A DNA stretch of 64,000 bases from Moraxella caviae (lineage in GTDB: Bacteria; Pseudomonadota; Gammaproteobacteria; Pseudomonadales; Moraxellaceae). Where the stretch lies: contig NZ_MUXU01000039.1 of assembly GCF_002014985.1 (NCBI RefSeq), forward strand, positions 62,001-126,000. The letters are read 5' to 3'. Each line of letters opens with the position of its first letter. Within the stretch, counting starts at the first letter, position 1. Positions 55,498 through 62,954 of this stretch are shown in pieces. A program made the position numbers and the translations under genes. The notes beneath the pieces were generated by a model that worked only from the letters and a program-made list of their open reading frames with translations, was not told the origin of the DNA and did not search any database.

Positions 55498-56736
55498 CTA
55501 CCAACGCATACCAATACTTTGGGCGCACGCATAGCCGCTTGCCCACGCCCACGCAAAATTAAATCCACCCAGCCAGCCTGTTACGTCCAGCACTTCGCCA
55601 ATAAAAAACAGATTGGGCTGCAGCTTGCTTTCCATCGTCTTGCCAGACACATCATCGCTCGCCACGCCGCCGCGCGTTACTTCCGCCACACGGTAGCCTT
55701 CGGTGCCAGCAGGCTTGATTTGCCATGCGTGAAGCGTTTCGGCAAGGCTGACAAGCGTCTCGTCTTTGATGTTGGCAAGCTCGGTGTCTTTGTGCGCTTG
55801 CCAAAAATGCGCTTCAAAAGCGGTGAGTAATTTTTTGGGGAAAAAGTCCGCCAGTACTGTGCGCAGACGCTGTTTTGGCGTGCGTTTTTTGGCGGTGAGC
55901 AGCAGCGTTTTTACGTCCGCCGCTGGCAAAAGATTGATGGTAATGCTCTCGCCTGCTTGCCAATAATTTGACAACTGCAACATCGCAGGCCCTGACAAAC
56001 CGCGGTGCGTGAACAGCATGGGCAAAGCAAAGCTGGCGCGCGCATTTTTTGCCACCACATCAAGGCTGATTCCCGCCAAAGACTTAATCATCTCGCCTGT
56101 GTCATCGGTGAAAGTAAAAGGCACCAATGACGCAGTAGTCGGCACAATGCGATGTCCAAACTGCTGCGCCACTTGATAGCCAAAACCGCTCGCCCCAAGC
56201 GTGGGAATGGATAAGCCGCCTGTCGCCACCACCAAAAATTGGCAAGTGAGCGAATGCGCCTTGCCGTCTTTGGGCTGCACGTCCAACGTGAAATTTGGCA
56301 TGGTGTTATTATCAGTATTGGCAGCGTGAATGGCTGTGATGCTGGTATTTAGACGAATACTTACGCCAGCGTCTTGGCATTCTGTCAATAAAAGATTTAA
56401 AATATCTTTAGATGAATTATCACAAAACAGCTCGCCACGCCCTTTTTCGTGGTACGCCACGCCATGTTTTTGCACTAAAGCGATGAAATCTTCGCTGGTG
56501 TAGCGCGACAATGCCGACTTCACAAAATGCGGATTTTCTCCAACAAAATTGGCGCTGCCGACATTCGTATTGATGAAATTGCAGCGTCCACCGCCAGACA
56601 TCAAAATTTTTTTGCCTGCTTTATTGGCGTGATCCAGCACCAAGACGCTTTTACCAAACAATGCCGTCTGAAAGGCACAAAACAGCCCAGACGCACCTGC
56701 GCCAATGATGATGGTGTCAAAATGCTGGGCGCTCAT
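55498..56736 (-). CDS. YhiN/HI0933-type FAD-dependent oxidoreductase
   Basis: The 412-residue flavoprotein has an N-terminal dinucleotide-binding loop (IIIGAGASGLFCAFQTALFGKSVLVLD) and the family motif KILMSGGGRCNFIN at about 45-58. VATGGLSIPTLGASGFGYQVA and a C-terminal GGFNFAWAWASGYACA for FAD closing follow. The family includes aminoacetone oxidase-like and bile-acid-related enzymes, but the substrate of the gammaproteobacterial YhiN group is unknown. Its start overlaps the stop of a tiny Cys-rich gene by four bases (ATGA), so the two are coupled. Confidence 0.88.
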   Translation of the reverse strand: MSAQHFDTIIIGAGASGLFCAFQTALFGKSVLVLDHANKAGKKILMSGGGRCNFINTNVGSANFVGENPHFVKSALSRYTSEDFIALVQKHGVAYHEKGRGELFCDNSSKDILNLLLTECQDAGVSIRLNTSITAIHAANTDNNTMPNFTLDVQPKDGKAHSLTCQFLVVATGGLSIPTLGASGFGYQVAQQFGHRIVPTTASLVPFTFTDDTGEMIKSLAGISLDVVAKNARASFALPMLFTHRGLSGPAMLQLSNYWQAGESITINLLPAADVKTLLLTAKKRTPKQRLRTVLADFFPKKLLTAFEAHFWQAHKDTELANIKDETLVSLAETLHAWQIKPAGTEGYRVAEVTRGGVASDDVSGKTMESKLQPNLFFIGEVLDVTGWLGGFNFAWAWASGYACAQSIGMRW

Positions 56737-56912
56737 GGCGTGTTTTGCTCGGCAAGTTTTTTAAGCAGCTCGCCATATTTGGCATCGTACTGCGCTTTTT
56801 GCTCACGGTAAATTTCAAACACGCAAAACTCACCGCAGCCACTGTCGCAGCATTCGTAGCTTTCTGGTGGCTCTGGCGGTGGCGGAATGTCGATGGGGTT
56901 TTGGTCTGTCAT
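56733..56912 (-). CDS. Oxidoreductase-like small Cys-rich protein (59 aa)
   Basis: This 59-residue protein reads MTDQNPIDIPPPPEPP, then SYECCDSGCGEFCVFEIYREQ and a charged helix. The Pro-rich leader followed by a Cys-Cys-x3-Cys-x4-Cys set is the pattern of the oxidoreductase-like N-terminal family (PF09791-type), found in bacteria and as part of some eukaryotic proteins. The four Cys probably bind a metal or a cluster. The stop overlaps the start of the YhiN-type flavoprotein gene by four bases, which suggests they work together. Function is unknown. Confidence 0.75.
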   Translation of the reverse strand: MTDQNPIDIPPPPEPPESYECCDSGCGEFCVFEIYREQKAQYDAKYGELLKKLAEQNTP

Positions 56913-57186
56913 GCGCTTAATTTGTCAATGATGAAATAAACGCTATTGTACGCCATTTGTACAAATTTCGCCAGTTTTACCCAGTTTTGCGCTGTGTCAG
57001 GCGAAAGTGTCAAGACTGTGCTTTTTTGTAGTTGCCACTTGCTATTATGCGCCAATGACTTATAATGATTGGGGTTTATCGTAAAAACAAGCGTGCATGA
57101 ATGTGGTGTCGCCACTTTTTGATTTACAAATCAACCTAAATCAGCAAACCTTAACCCACAAGCACGCATTTAAAAAGGATTATTTT

Positions 57187-57996
57187 ATGTCAAAATTTCG
57201 CAGCACCCTACTGACCGCCGCACTTGCTGGCACTGTCGCTTTGACTGGCTGTGCCAGCACAACCACAGGCGGCGTGGTGGGCGCCGACCGCAAACAGCTG
57301 CTTTTGCTGTCCAGTGATCAAATCATGCAGATATCTAGCGAAACCTATCAAAAAACCATCAAGCAAGCACGCTCTGAAGGCAAACTGGATACAAATGCCG
57401 CAATGGTTGCTCGCCTAAAACGCATCGCCAACCGCCTAATTCCGCACACCGCCGTGTATCGTGCGGACGCACCAAGCTGGGATTGGAAAATCCACGCCAT
57501 CAAAGACGACACCATCAATGCCTACGTCATGCCGGGCGGCAAAATCGTTTTTTATCATGGTATCATTGAAAAGCTGAATCTGACCGATGATGAAATCGCT
57601 GCCATCATGGGGCATGAGATGGCGCACGCCCTGCGTGAGCACAGCCGTGAAAAAGCATCTCGCCAAATGGTTACAGGCAACGTACTGAATATAGCGGTAT
57701 CGGCATTCGGTTTGTCATCAGGGCAAGCGCAACTGGCAGGCTTGGCTGGCGCACTTGGTTTGACTTTGCCAAATTCTCGCACCGCCGAAGCTGAAGCGGA
57801 TAAAATCGGACTTGAACTGATGGCGCGCGCTGGCTACAACCCACAAGCTGCCGTAACGCTGTGGGAGAAAATGCAACGCTCTAAAACTGGCAATACACCA
57901 CAATTTTTAAGCACGCACCCAAGCTCGCAAAACCGCATTAACGCCCTGCAGCAGCTTGTGCCAACGGTCTTGCCGTTGTATAACGCCACACGCTGA
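57187..57996 (+). CDS. M48-family metalloprotease lipoprotein (LoiP/YcaL type)
   Basis: This is a predicted outer-membrane-anchored periplasmic zinc protease that helps quality control of envelope proteins. The 269-residue precursor has a lipoprotein signal ending VALTGC (Cys modified). The zinc-binding motif HEMAH lies at 143-147, with the third ligand Glu in TAEAEADKIGLELMARAGY. The motif HPSSQNRINAL ends the domain, as in LoiP and YcaL. The start at 57187 has AAGGA upstream and begins the signal peptide. It is a single gene. Confidence 0.9.
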   Translation: MSKFRSTLLTAALAGTVALTGCASTTTGGVVGADRKQLLLLSSDQIMQISSETYQKTIKQARSEGKLDTNAAMVARLKRIANRLIPHTAVYRADAPSWDWKIHAIKDDTINAYVMPGGKIVFYHGIIEKLNLTDDEIAAIMGHEMAHALREHSREKASRQMVTGNVLNIAVSAFGLSSGQAQLAGLAGALGLTLPNSRTAEAEADKIGLELMARAGYNPQAAVTLWEKMQRSKTGNTPQFLSTHPSSQNRINALQQLVPTVLPLYNATR

Positions 57997-58107
57997 TTGC
58001 TGGGCTGACCGATTAAATCACAACTCAAAACTGGCTGGCTGGCGGTGATTGCCGTCAATCAGTCAGCCATTAAACCTACCAAAAACTCAAAATCAAAACG
58101 CCAAACT

Positions 58108-58434
58108 ATGACACAGCCAACCCAAACCGCCCTAACCCACGCCCTAAACGCACTAAACCCAACCCATCTGACGCTAGACAACGAAAGCCATATGCACGCA
58201 GGCTATTTTGACGGCAAAGAAAGTCATTTTAAACTGGTGATTGTCAGCGCAGAATTTGCAGGAAAGCGTTTGGCGGCACGTCATCAGGCTGTTTATGCGC
58301 TCGCCAATCCGTTTTTGATGGCGAATGGCGGTACGGTACATGCCTTGGCGATTCACGCCTATACGCCAGACGAATGGCAGACGCTCGCCCAAGCACCAAA
58401 CAGCCCAAATTGCGCAGGGCAGAATAAGGGTTAA
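58108..58434 (+). CDS. BolA-family protein
   Basis: BolA proteins pair with monothiol glutaredoxins and handle iron-sulphur clusters, and some act as transcription factors. The 108-residue protein has HMHAGYFDGKESHFKLVIVSAEFAGKRLAARHQAVYALANPFLMANGGTVHALAIHAYTPDEW, with the conserved FxGxxxxxRHQxVY core and the invariant His. It is closer to BolA than to the shorter IbaG/YrbA type. The start at 58108 was chosen because homology begins there. It converges on the alkA-like gene. Confidence 0.92.
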   Translation: MTQPTQTALTHALNALNPTHLTLDNESHMHAGYFDGKESHFKLVIVSAEFAGKRLAARHQAVYALANPFLMANGGTVHALAIHAYTPDEWQTLAQAPNSPNCAGQNKG

Positions 58435-58579
58435 ATCGCCTGCTTTAAAACTTTTGTCAAATCTTTGTGGTGGATTTACAGTAAACCTACGCCAAATTCA
58501 TGGTAAGATTTTGTCATCGCTGATGATTTGGTAAGGCTTCGTGGCAATTATCCATGATTTGACAAGTATCGCATAAAAT

Positions 58580-59209
58580 TTAGGGCAAGTCTTTTAATAA
58601 AGGCGCAGGCGTTGCCAAAAGATTTCGCCGCGCTGCCGCAAACAAAAACATCACCGCCACCGAACAATAAGGCGACCACTTTTGAGCGCGCTTTTTGATG
58701 ACGGCAGGCGTAGCGTTTGGCGTACGATACAGCCATTTATAAGCATTTTGCACAATGACATCTTCAAAAGGCAGCACATTTGGGCGGTGAATTTTGTACA
58801 GATACATCTTTGCCGTCCAGCCGCCAATACCACGAAAAGCGGTCAAGCGCGCCACGATTTCATCATCTCTCAGCGTACGCAATTCGCCAAAATCCAGCTT
58901 ACCATTCACCACCGCCAGCGAAAGTGTGCGCAGACATTCAGCTTTTCTTTGCGAAATGCCCACTTGGCGCAGCTCCCTCACCGTCAGTCTGGCAAGGCGC
59001 TGAGCGCACAGCAAATCCGCCTTGCCATCAACTATGCGCTCATCATGAGCAAATTTATCCGCACACACCGCCAAAAGCCGAGTAATCAGCGTATCGCCAG
59101 CGGCAATGGACAGCATTTGCCCGATGATTTGCGCCGCCACAAACGGAACATTTCTCGCTAGATATTGACCGCACTTTAACCACCAATGAGCAAGCCATCG
59201 CTCAGGCAT
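58580..59209 (-). CDS. AlkA-like HhH-GPD DNA glycosylase, N-terminus replaced at junction
   Basis: This DNA base-excision enzyme is related to 3-methyladenine glycosylase II. The 209-residue frame has the helix-hairpin-helix FRGIGGWTAKMYLYKIHRPNVLPFEDVIV with catalytic Asp, and the preceding AAQIIGQMLSIAAGDTLITRLL. The homology-like part starts at about LARNVPFV (residue 17). The first 16 residues (MPERWLAHWWLKCGQY) are encoded on the antisense of the foreign GST gene, and an in-frame TGA lies directly upstream. So the native N-terminus seems lost or replaced. Whether the protein is still made and active is unclear. Confidence 0.75.
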   Translation of the reverse strand: MPERWLAHWWLKCGQYLARNVPFVAAQIIGQMLSIAAGDTLITRLLAVCADKFAHDERIVDGKADLLCAQRLARLTVRELRQVGISQRKAECLRTLSLAVVNGKLDFGELRTLRDDEIVARLTAFRGIGGWTAKMYLYKIHRPNVLPFEDVIVQNAYKWLYRTPNATPAVIKKRAQKWSPYCSVAVMFLFAAARRNLLATPAPLLKDLP

Positions 59210-59643
59210 TTCGTGTCATGCTTGAAGAACGCACCTATTGGGCTGGCGTGTATGCCCATTTTCTTGACCCAGCGGGCGAAGATTTTGTGCTAAATGAAAT
59301 GTTTGGCGGTGTACCCGTTGAAGTGAAAACAGAGATTGTGAAAGCAATGCGTAAAAACGTCCGCCAAGAAATGATTGGGCATGGCATTGGGCGACATTCA
59401 AAAGCGCAAATTTACGCCTTTGCCCAAGCTGATGTAGAAGCGGTGTTGCAATTTATGGGCGATAAAGATTTCTTTTTCGGCAGCGAACCAACCACCATTG
59501 ACGCAACCATCGCAGGATTATTTGCCAACTGGCTGGCTTGTGATTTTGATTGGGCGTTGAAAGATTTTATCAAAGCCCAACCGCAAATTGCTGAGTATAT
59601 GAAACGCTTTGGGTGTGCGGTGTTTGGGCGTGAATTGCGATAA
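59158..59643 (+). pseudogene. GST/metaxin-like gene, 5' truncated
   Basis: The reading frame is the C-terminal part of a glutathione-S-transferase-like protein of the metaxin/Tom37-type family (AFRVMLEERTYWAGVYAHFLDP, ADVEAVLQFMGDKDFFFGSEPTTIDATIAGLFANWL). Full members have about 230-240 residues. Here coding resemblance reaches back to about LDIDRTLTTNEQ at 59158, with an in-frame TGA at 59125, so the N-terminal thioredoxin-like domain is missing. An internal ATG at 59218 could still give a 141-residue product. I take it as a fragment cut by the transfer. Confidence 0.75.
59168..59176 (-). other. Pasteurellaceae uptake signal sequence (Hin type), copy 1
   Basis: On the minus strand this reads AAGTGCGGT followed by CAATAT, matching the Haemophilus influenzae core and A/T-rich extension. 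It lies at the left edge of the foreign block. Confidence 0.8.
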
Positions 59644-59680
59644 GCGGTGCAAATTTTTCAAAAAACCAACCGCTCGCAAC
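59642..59680. terminator. AGCGGT hairpin between convergent GST and acetyltransferase genes
   Basis: AGCGGT (59643-59648) and ACCGCT (59669-59674) enclose GCAAATTTTTC and a run of A. It lies right between the two convergent genes and can end both. Hairpins of this form with GCAAATTTTT are very common between genes of Actinobacillus, Mannheimia and Haemophilus. Confidence 0.65.
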
Positions 59681-60231
59681 TACGCCTCAATCTCCTTAAC
59701 CACCCTCGCAGGCACACCCGCTACTACAGTGTTCGCAGGCACATCTTTGGTGACCACCGCACCTGCCGCCACCACGGAATTTTCGCCGATGGTAACACCG
59801 CCTACAATCGTGGCATTAGCCCCAATCCACGCATTTTTGCAGATCCGCACGGGCGCAAGGATAATCCCTCGGCGTGTGGCAGGATCGAGGGGGTGGTTGA
59901 CGCTGGTAATCGTAACGTTGGGAGCGATGAGCACGTTATCTTCGATGATGATACCGCCCACATCACTAAAAGTCGCGCCGATATTGATGAAGACGTTTTT
60001 GCCGATACGCAAATGCCTGCCGAAATCGCAATAAAACGGCAGGTTGACGACAAGGCTTTCGTCAATTTCAGATTGAGTTAATTCGCCCAAAACTTGGCGG
60101 ATTTCGACCGCACTTAGAGACTTAAACTTGAGTTTTGCCAACAGTGGCTGATTTTCAGCAACGATTTGATGAATGTCGGCAAATTCGGGGCTTTCTTTGG
60201 CAAGAAGTTGGTTGAGCGGGAAATCGTGCAT
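59680..60231 (-). CDS. Sugar O-acetyltransferase, left-handed beta-helix (Maa/NodL type)
   Basis: This enzyme transfers acetyl from acetyl-CoA to a sugar or similar acceptor. The 183-residue protein has an N-terminal helical maltose-acetyltransferase segment (about 5-60). A hexapeptide-repeat helix follows (IGKNVFINIGATFSDVGGIIIEDNVLIAPNVTI), the catalytic His lies in TSVNHPLDPATR, and it closes with IGANATIVGGVTIGENSVVAAGAVVTKDVPANTVVAGVPARVV. It is the last gene of the hydrolase operon; its start is one base after the cyclophilin-like stop. The acceptor is unknown. Confidence 0.9.
   Translation of the reverse strand: MHDFPLNQLLAKESPEFADIHQIVAENQPLLAKLKFKSLSAVEIRQVLGELTQSEIDESLVVNLPFYCDFGRHLRIGKNVFINIGATFSDVGGIIIEDNVLIAPNVTITSVNHPLDPATRRGIILAPVRICKNAWIGANATIVGGVTIGENSVVAAGAVVTKDVPANTVVAGVPARVVKEIEA
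60107..60115 (-). other. Pasteurellaceae uptake signal sequence (Hin type), copy 2
   Basis: On the minus strand this reads AAGTGCGGT followed by CGAAAT, inside the acetyltransferase gene (Ser-Ala-Val codons). Confidence 0.75.
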
Positions 60232-60232
60232 T

Positions 60233-60634
60233 TTAGTTTTTCTCGATTTTAATGGTTTTCGCTTTTTTGAGCAGGCTGATGTCGCCGTTGATTTTCCCCA
60301 AATAAATCAATCCGCTGGCGTTTGGATTGTCTGTGCCGTAAAACAACGCCATATTTCCCCACGGTGCGTAGTAGGTAATATCGCCTTTTTGCCCTTGGTA
60401 ACGGCTTGGGGCGTTTTTGGTGGAAAGTTTGCCGACAGAAAAGATTTTTTCTTTGCCGGCATAATCTTCCAACTCTATCTCAAGCGGTAGTTTTTTGATG
60501 AAATCTTGCGAAGTCGGGTTGTCTTCAAGGGTAGCGGAAACGACTTGATTGTCTAAGGTAATTTTGATGTTCATTGCGGCTCCGTGGGCAAAAGTGGCAA
60601 ATAACAAGCCCAACAAAAAGATGCTTTTTTTCAT
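60233..60634 (-). CDS. Secreted cyclophilin-like fold protein
   Basis: The 133-residue precursor has a signal peptide (MKKSIFLLGLLFATFAHG) and a cyclophilin-like domain of the small bacterial family. It shows MNIKITLDNQVVSATLEDNPTSQDFIKKLPLEIELEDYAGKEKIF, WGNMALFYGTDNPNASGLIYLGKI and a SLLKKAKTIKIEK end. These are not classical proline isomerases, and their ligand is unknown. The start at 60634 begins the signal peptide. It sits in the middle of a three-gene minus-strand operon with a secreted hydrolase and an acetyltransferase. Confidence 0.8.
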   Translation of the reverse strand: MKKSIFLLGLLFATFAHGAAMNIKITLDNQVVSATLEDNPTSQDFIKKLPLEIELEDYAGKEKIFSVGKLSTKNAPSRYQGQKGDITYYAPWGNMALFYGTDNPNASGLIYLGKINGDISLLKKAKTIKIEKN

Positions 60635-60685
60635 ATGTTTTCTCAATAAAATGGCAGGAGCAGCCTTCGCCGCCCCTGCTTTGCC

Positions 60686-61795
60686 TTATTTCAAATTCGC
60701 TTTAAAGAATGCTTCAAATTTATCAAACGGGATTTTGTTTAAATTATCATACAAATCAACGTGATCCGCACCATCCACAATCAATAGTTCTTTATTCGGG
60801 GTGCGTAGTTGTTTGTACACATCTTCAGAATAATAGCGTGAATGGGCGTTTGTGCCTGTTACCAGCAACACAGGTTTATCGCCGAGCAAATCAGTATTTG
60901 CCATTAACGGAAACGCAAAGAAAGAATACGGCGTTGTGGCTGTCCACGCACTATTTGAGTTGATGGCGTTTTTATGATACGCCCGTCCGCGATAATAATC
61001 GTGGAAGCGTTTGAGCATTTCAGGGGCATTGGCTTCTAATGTTTTCGGCAACACTTCTGTGCCTGTTGCCACATTGCCGTTTTCATCAAAGCCAAGCTCG
61101 TGCCAGCCAAGGGCGAAATTGCCGTTTTCAGCATCTTTCCAGCGTTGTTCGCTGATGTGTTTGATGATTTTTTGCTGTTGTTCAGGCGTGTAATAGTCCT
61201 CATATCCTTTACTCATCGAACGGCTCATATCGTACATTGCCGTGGTTGCCACCGCTTTGATACGGCTATCCACGCTGGTGGCACTGATTGCCATACCGCT
61301 CAAACCACACACGCCCAACACGCCGATTTTTTCACGATCGACAAAAGCCTGCAAACCGAGAAAATCCACTGCCGCACTAAAATCTTCGGTAAACATTTCA
61401 GGGCTTGCTACATCACGCACCGCACCGCCACTTTCGCCAGTAAAAGACGGATCAAACGCCAACGTAACAAAACCACGCTCCGCTAAAGTTTGGGCGTGCA
61501 AGCCTGATGATTGCTCTTTTACAGCCCCGAATGGGCCGCTCACCACAATCGCAGGCAGTTTGCCTTTGGCATTTTTCGGCATATACAAATCGCCCACCAC
61601 AGTATTACCAAAGCGGTTACGGAACTGGACCTTTTGATGTTCTACCTTATCGCTTTTTGCAAAGGTTTTGTCCCATTCTTGACTGACAGTTACAGTTTGT
61701 ACGTTTTTCATTGGTGTTACCTCAATATTGGCTAAAGCGGTTGTTGAAAAGGCCAAGGCTGCCGCAAGTGCGGTCATTTTTAAGATTTTTTTCAT
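60686..61795 (-). CDS. Secreted alpha/beta hydrolase with a Cys in the nucleophile position
   Basis: The 369-residue precursor has a signal peptide (MKKILKMTALAAALAFSTTALA) and an alpha/beta hydrolase fold. Conserved blocks are AIVVSGPFGAVKEQSSGLHAQTLAERGFVTLAFDPSFTGES, the elbow GVCGLSGMA and the catalytic VDGADHVDLYD. The elbow has Cys163 where most hydrolases have Ser, like dienelactone hydrolases and their relatives. It is the first gene of the operon and is divergent from a LysR regulator. The substrate is unknown; a small ester or lactone is possible. Confidence 0.85.
   Translation of the reverse strand: MKKILKMTALAAALAFSTTALANIEVTPMKNVQTVTVSQEWDKTFAKSDKVEHQKVQFRNRFGNTVVGDLYMPKNAKGKLPAIVVSGPFGAVKEQSSGLHAQTLAERGFVTLAFDPSFTGESGGAVRDVASPEMFTEDFSAAVDFLGLQAFVDREKIGVLGVCGLSGMAISATSVDSRIKAVATTAMYDMSRSMSKGYEDYYTPEQQQKIIKHISEQRWKDAENGNFALGWHELGFDENGNVATGTEVLPKTLEANAPEMLKRFHDYYRGRAYHKNAINSNSAWTATTPYSFFAFPLMANTDLLGDKPVLLVTGTNAHSRYYSEDVYKQLRTPNKELLIVDGADHVDLYDNLNKIPFDKFEAFFKANLK
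61766..61774 (+). other. Pasteurellaceae uptake signal sequence (Hin type), copy 3
   Basis: AAGTGCGGT followed by CATTTTTA gives a near-ideal extended match to the Haemophilus consensus. It lies in the signal-peptide codons of the hydrolase gene. Confidence 0.85.
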
Positions 61796-61911
61796 TTGTA
61801 CTCCGATAAATGTAAGATGATTAAACTTGGGCTATTGTAATCACTCTATCGTTTCTATACAATTTATAAAAATGAATTTTAAAATTTCTGATTTGGAAAT
61901 AATAAAAGCCT
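61796..61911. promoter_or_regulatory. Divergent promoter/operator between hydrolase operon and lysR
   Basis: The 116-base spacer contains ATTGTA (61834-61839) and TACAAT (61858-61863) as an inverted pair separated by 18 bases, a plausible LysR-type site controlling both directions. No effector can be inferred. Confidence 0.55.
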
Positions 61912-62832
61912 ATGCAAAATCGATTTGAAGCCCTAAGAGTATTCTGCTCCCTTGCAGAAACCTTGCAGTTTAAAGAAACGGCAAACCGCCTTGCGGTGTC
62001 TGCACCAGTGGTAACACGCGTGATTTCCGAACTGGAAAACTATTTGGGCGAAGCACTGTTCCAACGCAATACCAGACAAGTCAAGCTCACTGATTTTGGC
62101 AGGCAATTCTTGCCCAAAGCACAAAAACTGCTTGCCGACAGCGAAGCCTTGTTTGTGCCGAGCCGTTCGCATTTAGCCGATGAAATGGCTGGCGTGGTTC
62201 GCTTGACCATTCCTGATTTGCCCAATGAAAAAGCCGTTCTCCAAGCCCTTGGCGAGCGGCTGAAAGCCTATCCTGATTTGGTGCTGGATTTACGCAAAGA
62301 CACGGTGCGTTTGAATGTGGTCGAGCATCAGATTGACTTGGGCGTACGCATCGGTACGGTGCAAGACAACCGCTTTATCGTCAAAACCGTGGGTTCGACA
62401 CGCGAAAAAATCGTTGCTACGCCGGATTTTCTTGCCCAACACGGCAAGCCGAAACGCTGGCAGGATTTAGCGGATTTTCCGCTGATCGGCTGTATCGACC
62501 ACAACACAGGACGGGCGGAAAACTGGTATTTCAATACCGACATTCAAATCACGCCAAGTCGCCCAATTGCTCTCACCAACGATTACCAATCGGTTTTGCC
62601 ACTGGTGCAGGCAGGCTTAGGCATTGGCTTTTTGCTGGATTGGCAGTGCGAGCCGTATTTGCAAACGGGCGATCTGATCGAACTTTTCCCCAAACTTTCC
62701 CGCCCGAATTGGCAGATTTACCTCTACCGCCCGCAACGCACGGTAACGCCTGTGCGGGTAAAAGTGGTGTTTGATGTGTTGGCGGAGATTTTAAGCGCAC
62801 GTTTGCAAAAAATTACCAAAAGCGAATTGTAA
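61912..62832 (+). CDS. LysR-family transcriptional regulator
   Basis: The 306-residue protein has an N-terminal winged helix-turn-helix (FEALRVFCSLAETLQFKETANRLAVSAPVVTRVISELENYLGEALFQRNTRQVKLTDFG). The effector-binding domain runs from about 90, with a typical QSVLPLVQAGLGIGFLLDW. Its divergent place next to the hydrolase-cyclophilin-acetyltransferase operon, in the same foreign block, suggests it controls that operon. LysR proteins of this group usually activate on binding a small molecule; which one is unknown. Confidence 0.92.
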   Translation: MQNRFEALRVFCSLAETLQFKETANRLAVSAPVVTRVISELENYLGEALFQRNTRQVKLTDFGRQFLPKAQKLLADSEALFVPSRSHLADEMAGVVRLTIPDLPNEKAVLQALGERLKAYPDLVLDLRKDTVRLNVVEHQIDLGVRIGTVQDNRFIVKTVGSTREKIVATPDFLAQHGKPKRWQDLADFPLIGCIDHNTGRAENWYFNTDIQITPSRPIALTNDYQSVLPLVQAGLGIGFLLDWQCEPYLQTGDLIELFPKLSRPNWQIYLYRPQRTVTPVRVKVVFDVLAEILSARLQKITKSEL

Positions 62833-62954
62833 AAATGCGCACAACCTTTTACAATGCGTCTAATTTTTATAAATGCGTGCCAACCATACCGTTTATAATT
62901 TACAATTTTACCCAAGACACCGCAGTTAAGCGCGGTTTACAAATAAGGTTTATT

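Larger units (their letters stand above)
59145..62850. other. Laterally acquired Pasteurellaceae-type block
   Basis: The block holds GST-like fragment, O-acetyltransferase, cyclophilin-like protein, alpha/beta hydrolase and LysR regulator. Evidence for transfer is three Haemophilus-type uptake cores, a Pasteurellaceae-style hairpin after the GST gene, broken genes at the left edge and gene content unlike the surroundings. Borders are approximate: the left is within about 59130-59165, and the right lies between 62832 and about 62940. No insertion sequence, integrase or direct repeat borders it. Confidence 0.75.

Noticed and set aside
56661..56672. ATGCCGTCTGAA, identical to the 12-base Neisseria DNA uptake sequence
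   Set aside because: Only one copy was noticed, in conserved codons of the YhiN-type gene with no sign of transfer; likely chance.
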